Assembly: GCA_916048095.2 (NCBI GenBank)
Contig: OU696580.1
Span: 5,477,108 to 5,541,107 of the forward strand
DNA from: Sacculina carcini
Taxonomy: Eukaryota > Arthropoda > Thecostraca > Sacculinidae
Direction: 5' to 3'
Length of the DNA stretch: 64,000 bases
A model generated the notes under the pieces. That model did not search any database, was not told the origin of the DNA, and saw nothing but the letters and a program-made list of their open reading frames with translations. A program made the position numbers and the translations under genes. How positions within the stretch are numbered: the first letter of the stretch is position 1; every line of letters begins with the position of its first letter. This document shows, piece after piece, positions 61,760-64,000 of the stretch.

Positions 61760-64000
61760 TGTTACACCCACAGAAATTATTTATCATCTTAATTTTCGTT
61801 AGAATTTAGCTGTATGTTTTGTTTGTTTGTTTGTATATACCAACGGCATTGTTGCAGCGTTGAGATTGTAAACACCAACGGCAGCGCCGCTTGGCGTCTT
61901 CCTTTTCACTGTTTGAACCGTGGAGAGCTAACACCTGAGAGTTATACCTTCGAGAATTTGTGAGATATTGGAGATCCTAGAGAATTCGTGAGATATTGGA
62001 GATCCTAGAGAATTTGTGAGATATTGGAGATCCTAGAGAACGCCAGAAATCGTGAGTTGTCTGATGTTATGTGTTTGATTTGTCTCGTTTGTTATGTGAT
62101 TTGTCTCGTTTGTGGATATTTACTAATTTGGTTAGTATATGGGTTTAGTTTGAGGTTTGTCTAGGTTTAATCGAGGTTCCACCTTTTGTTCAATTTCAGT
62201 TTGGACCAACAACAACAACAACAACAACAAGAACGATCACGAAACAATACCAAGTTGTGTACCAAGTCTGGTGTTTTTTATTCAACGCACAAGGGGTGCG
62301 CCACAGTCCAAAGATTTGGCTACGAATCTTTACGTTTTCAGTCCGAAATTGGTTGCCGATTTGTGTACTGGATTTTTGTATTCATAGCACCGGTTGATAT
62401 TGTCAGAATTTAGTTTTTGTCATTGAGGTTTATTTTTGTTGAGTTGATCTCGATTATGGCTTAGGTACAGTTTACAATAGGGGGCTTGCAGCTGTTGAGT
62501 ATTTATATACTTACGGTTGTTTATTTCGTTTTGTGCCTCATGATGAGTGACCGTGGGTAGTCCTATATTTTCGATCCAGGCCATCATGGTTGATGCAAAC
62601 CGATTATTACACCCAGACGATGCCAACATGATAGAGATTAGGTCTCACGTTTCCGGGTCTTCCTACGGCAGTCAGAATTGTACATCGTCCATGCTAGAGA
62701 GAATGGCAAAAATTGCTAGATTGAAGACTGAAAGGAAATATAAACGACGAGAGTTCGAAAAGCAGATTGAGATACATAAAAGGAACATGGAGTTGGAAGA
62801 TTTAAAAATCGAGGGTGAAATGAAGGCGACTATGGCAGAGTTGAGCGTGTTGGGATCGCAGCATGGTTCAAACGCTAGTATATCTGGACCCATACCCGAA
62901 GCAGTCCCTTCAGGGCAGAACGCTGATTCATCACCACTCGGGCATCGATGTTTACCGGTTATGTCAACTGAGCCAGTGGATCGCCCCTCGATCCAGCTTA
63001 ATGAGGAGAATGGGGTGTCCTCAGTAGCCTCGGTCTTGGATAGGCTGGCTGATCTGCTGACAGACAAGCACAGCAAGACTAGACTGCCTCCACAAGAACC
63101 AGATATTTTCAGTGGAGATCCTCTCCAATTTGTCATTTGGATGCAATCGTTTGAGACCTTTGTAGAATCCCGCGTCCCGGAATGTGAATGTTTGTATTAT
63201 TTAAAGAGATATACCTCTGGTGAAGCCCTGGACGCCGTTAAAGGGTTTCTTTCGGTGAGAACAGGAGATTCTTATAGGAGGGCCAAGGCGATTCTCCAGA
63301 ACAGGTATGGGGGCCAACTCACCACTTTCAATATTCTAAGGAACAAACTATACCAGTGGCCTGCTGTAGCGGCCCATGATGGCAAGGCGCTTTCCAAATT
63401 TTCCGATTTTTTACAGTACTGTAAAAACAATTTTTACAGTACTGTCTCAGTCTATCATTTGCCGTACCGGCGCTGCGGTATCTAGATGACCCCCGAGAGA
63501 ACCAGCGATTACTGCGAAAGCTTCCTGATAACATTGTTCAGAAGTGGGCAGTGGTGGTAGATGATTGGCGAATCTCTTCCCAAAATTCACAAAAGGGTCA
63601 TATGTATCCCTCCTTTCACCAGTTTTGTGAGTTCGTGCAGACAGAAGTCCGACTTGCTTGTGATCCGATAACTTCGTTGCAGGCTGTCAAAATCAGGGAT
63701 CTAAACAGCAAGTCAGAGAAAATCAGACGTGAGTCGGTCAGAGAGAACCATACAAGTCGCGTGAGCTGGTACACACAAGCTGATAGCAAAGATGAGAGTA
63801 AGTGTAACATTTGTAATGGTGCTCATTCGACCAAAAAGTGTACACTGTTGTTGGAAACTGATGTCACTAAGCGTCATACTTTGATTCGAAATAGAAACCT
63901 TTGTATGATATGTCTGAAGAGCGGGCACTACGCTAAAGAGTGCAAATACAATGACAAGTGTAGCAAATGCGGTGGAGCACACGCCTTTGTACTGCATTTC
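61760..64000 (+). mobile_element. BEL/Pao element, second unit, cut by the window end
   Basis: Repeats 57107-59347 at a constant 4653-bp offset with very few differences (for example the AAC/CAC change at 57993/62646, TGC/TAC at 58013/62666, and C/A near 59293/63946). It includes LTR, leader triplet, Gag and zinc fingers. What lies beyond the window is unknown. Confidence 0.93.
62586..63485 (+). pseudogene. BEL Gag, second unit, same frameshift
   Basis: Same length and content as 57933-58832, including the same 23-bp duplication (one base differs in it: GTAAAAAC here, GTACAAAC in the first). Coding resumes in the other frame to the window end, with the CNICNGAHSTKKC and CMICLKSGHYAKEC knuckles. 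Confidence 0.9.

Overview
This window looks like repeat-dense chromosomal DNA from an animal, most likely an arthropod. The reasons are TTAGG-type pentamer arrays, long CA/TG microsatellites, GT-AG introns of about 85 nt, TATA boxes, AATAAA signals, and a full spread of eukaryotic mobile elements (Polinton/Maverick, Gypsy and BEL LTR elements, non-LTR retrotransposons, Helitron-like, hAT-like, TA-flanked MITE). I see no ordinary single-copy host gene that I can name. The species cannot be fixed from the sequence.

Bases 1-5612 are the right part of one Polinton (copy A): the penton tail, a small basic protein, an intact major capsid protein, an adenain-like protease and three family-specific proteins, ending in a TTAGG-rich terminal repeat with a 538-bp tandem duplication. 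Bases 5613-10244 are a patchwork of further Polinton fragments, a non-LTR reverse transcriptase fragment, a tRNA-derived SINE head and a broken chromodomain ORF.

The central result is that 10245-51076 can be read as ONE Polinton (copy B). It begins AGTAGAAGG, ends CCTTCTACT, and is flanked on both sides by GTTGT. It is inflated from about 15-16 kb to 40.8 kb by nested insertions: a CR1/L2-like LINE (18093-22661), a Gypsy-like element inside the capsid gene (25700-30489, TSD ATGAT), an internally deleted Gypsy (33997-35486, TSD GTGA), a 9.2-kb Helitron-like element (35564-44808, A/T target) and a Gypsy element (44937-49933, TSD GTTA). The gene order is integrase, two small proteins, packaging ATPase and split PolB on the minus strand, then penton, basic protein, capsid and protease on the plus strand. 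PolB keeps two convincing spliceosomal introns but has lost the segment expected to carry its catalytic motif C.

The Helitron-like element carries a long ORF (37838-41563) for a Tyr/Gln/Asn-rich protein. Its ends are built on a hidden 21-residue repeat and its centre is a vast expansion of 7-8-residue NYQQQQP-type units. This is the most unusual object in the window.

From 51077 to the end lie flanking DNA, a hAT-like element (51716-53459, 8-bp TSD) containing a 516-bp foldback MITE, a LINE fragment, a degraded Gypsy (about 54630-56940), and a BEL/Pao element present as a tandem LTR-internal-LTR-internal array with a 4653-bp period (57107 to the window end). Both BEL units share the same disabling 23-bp duplication.
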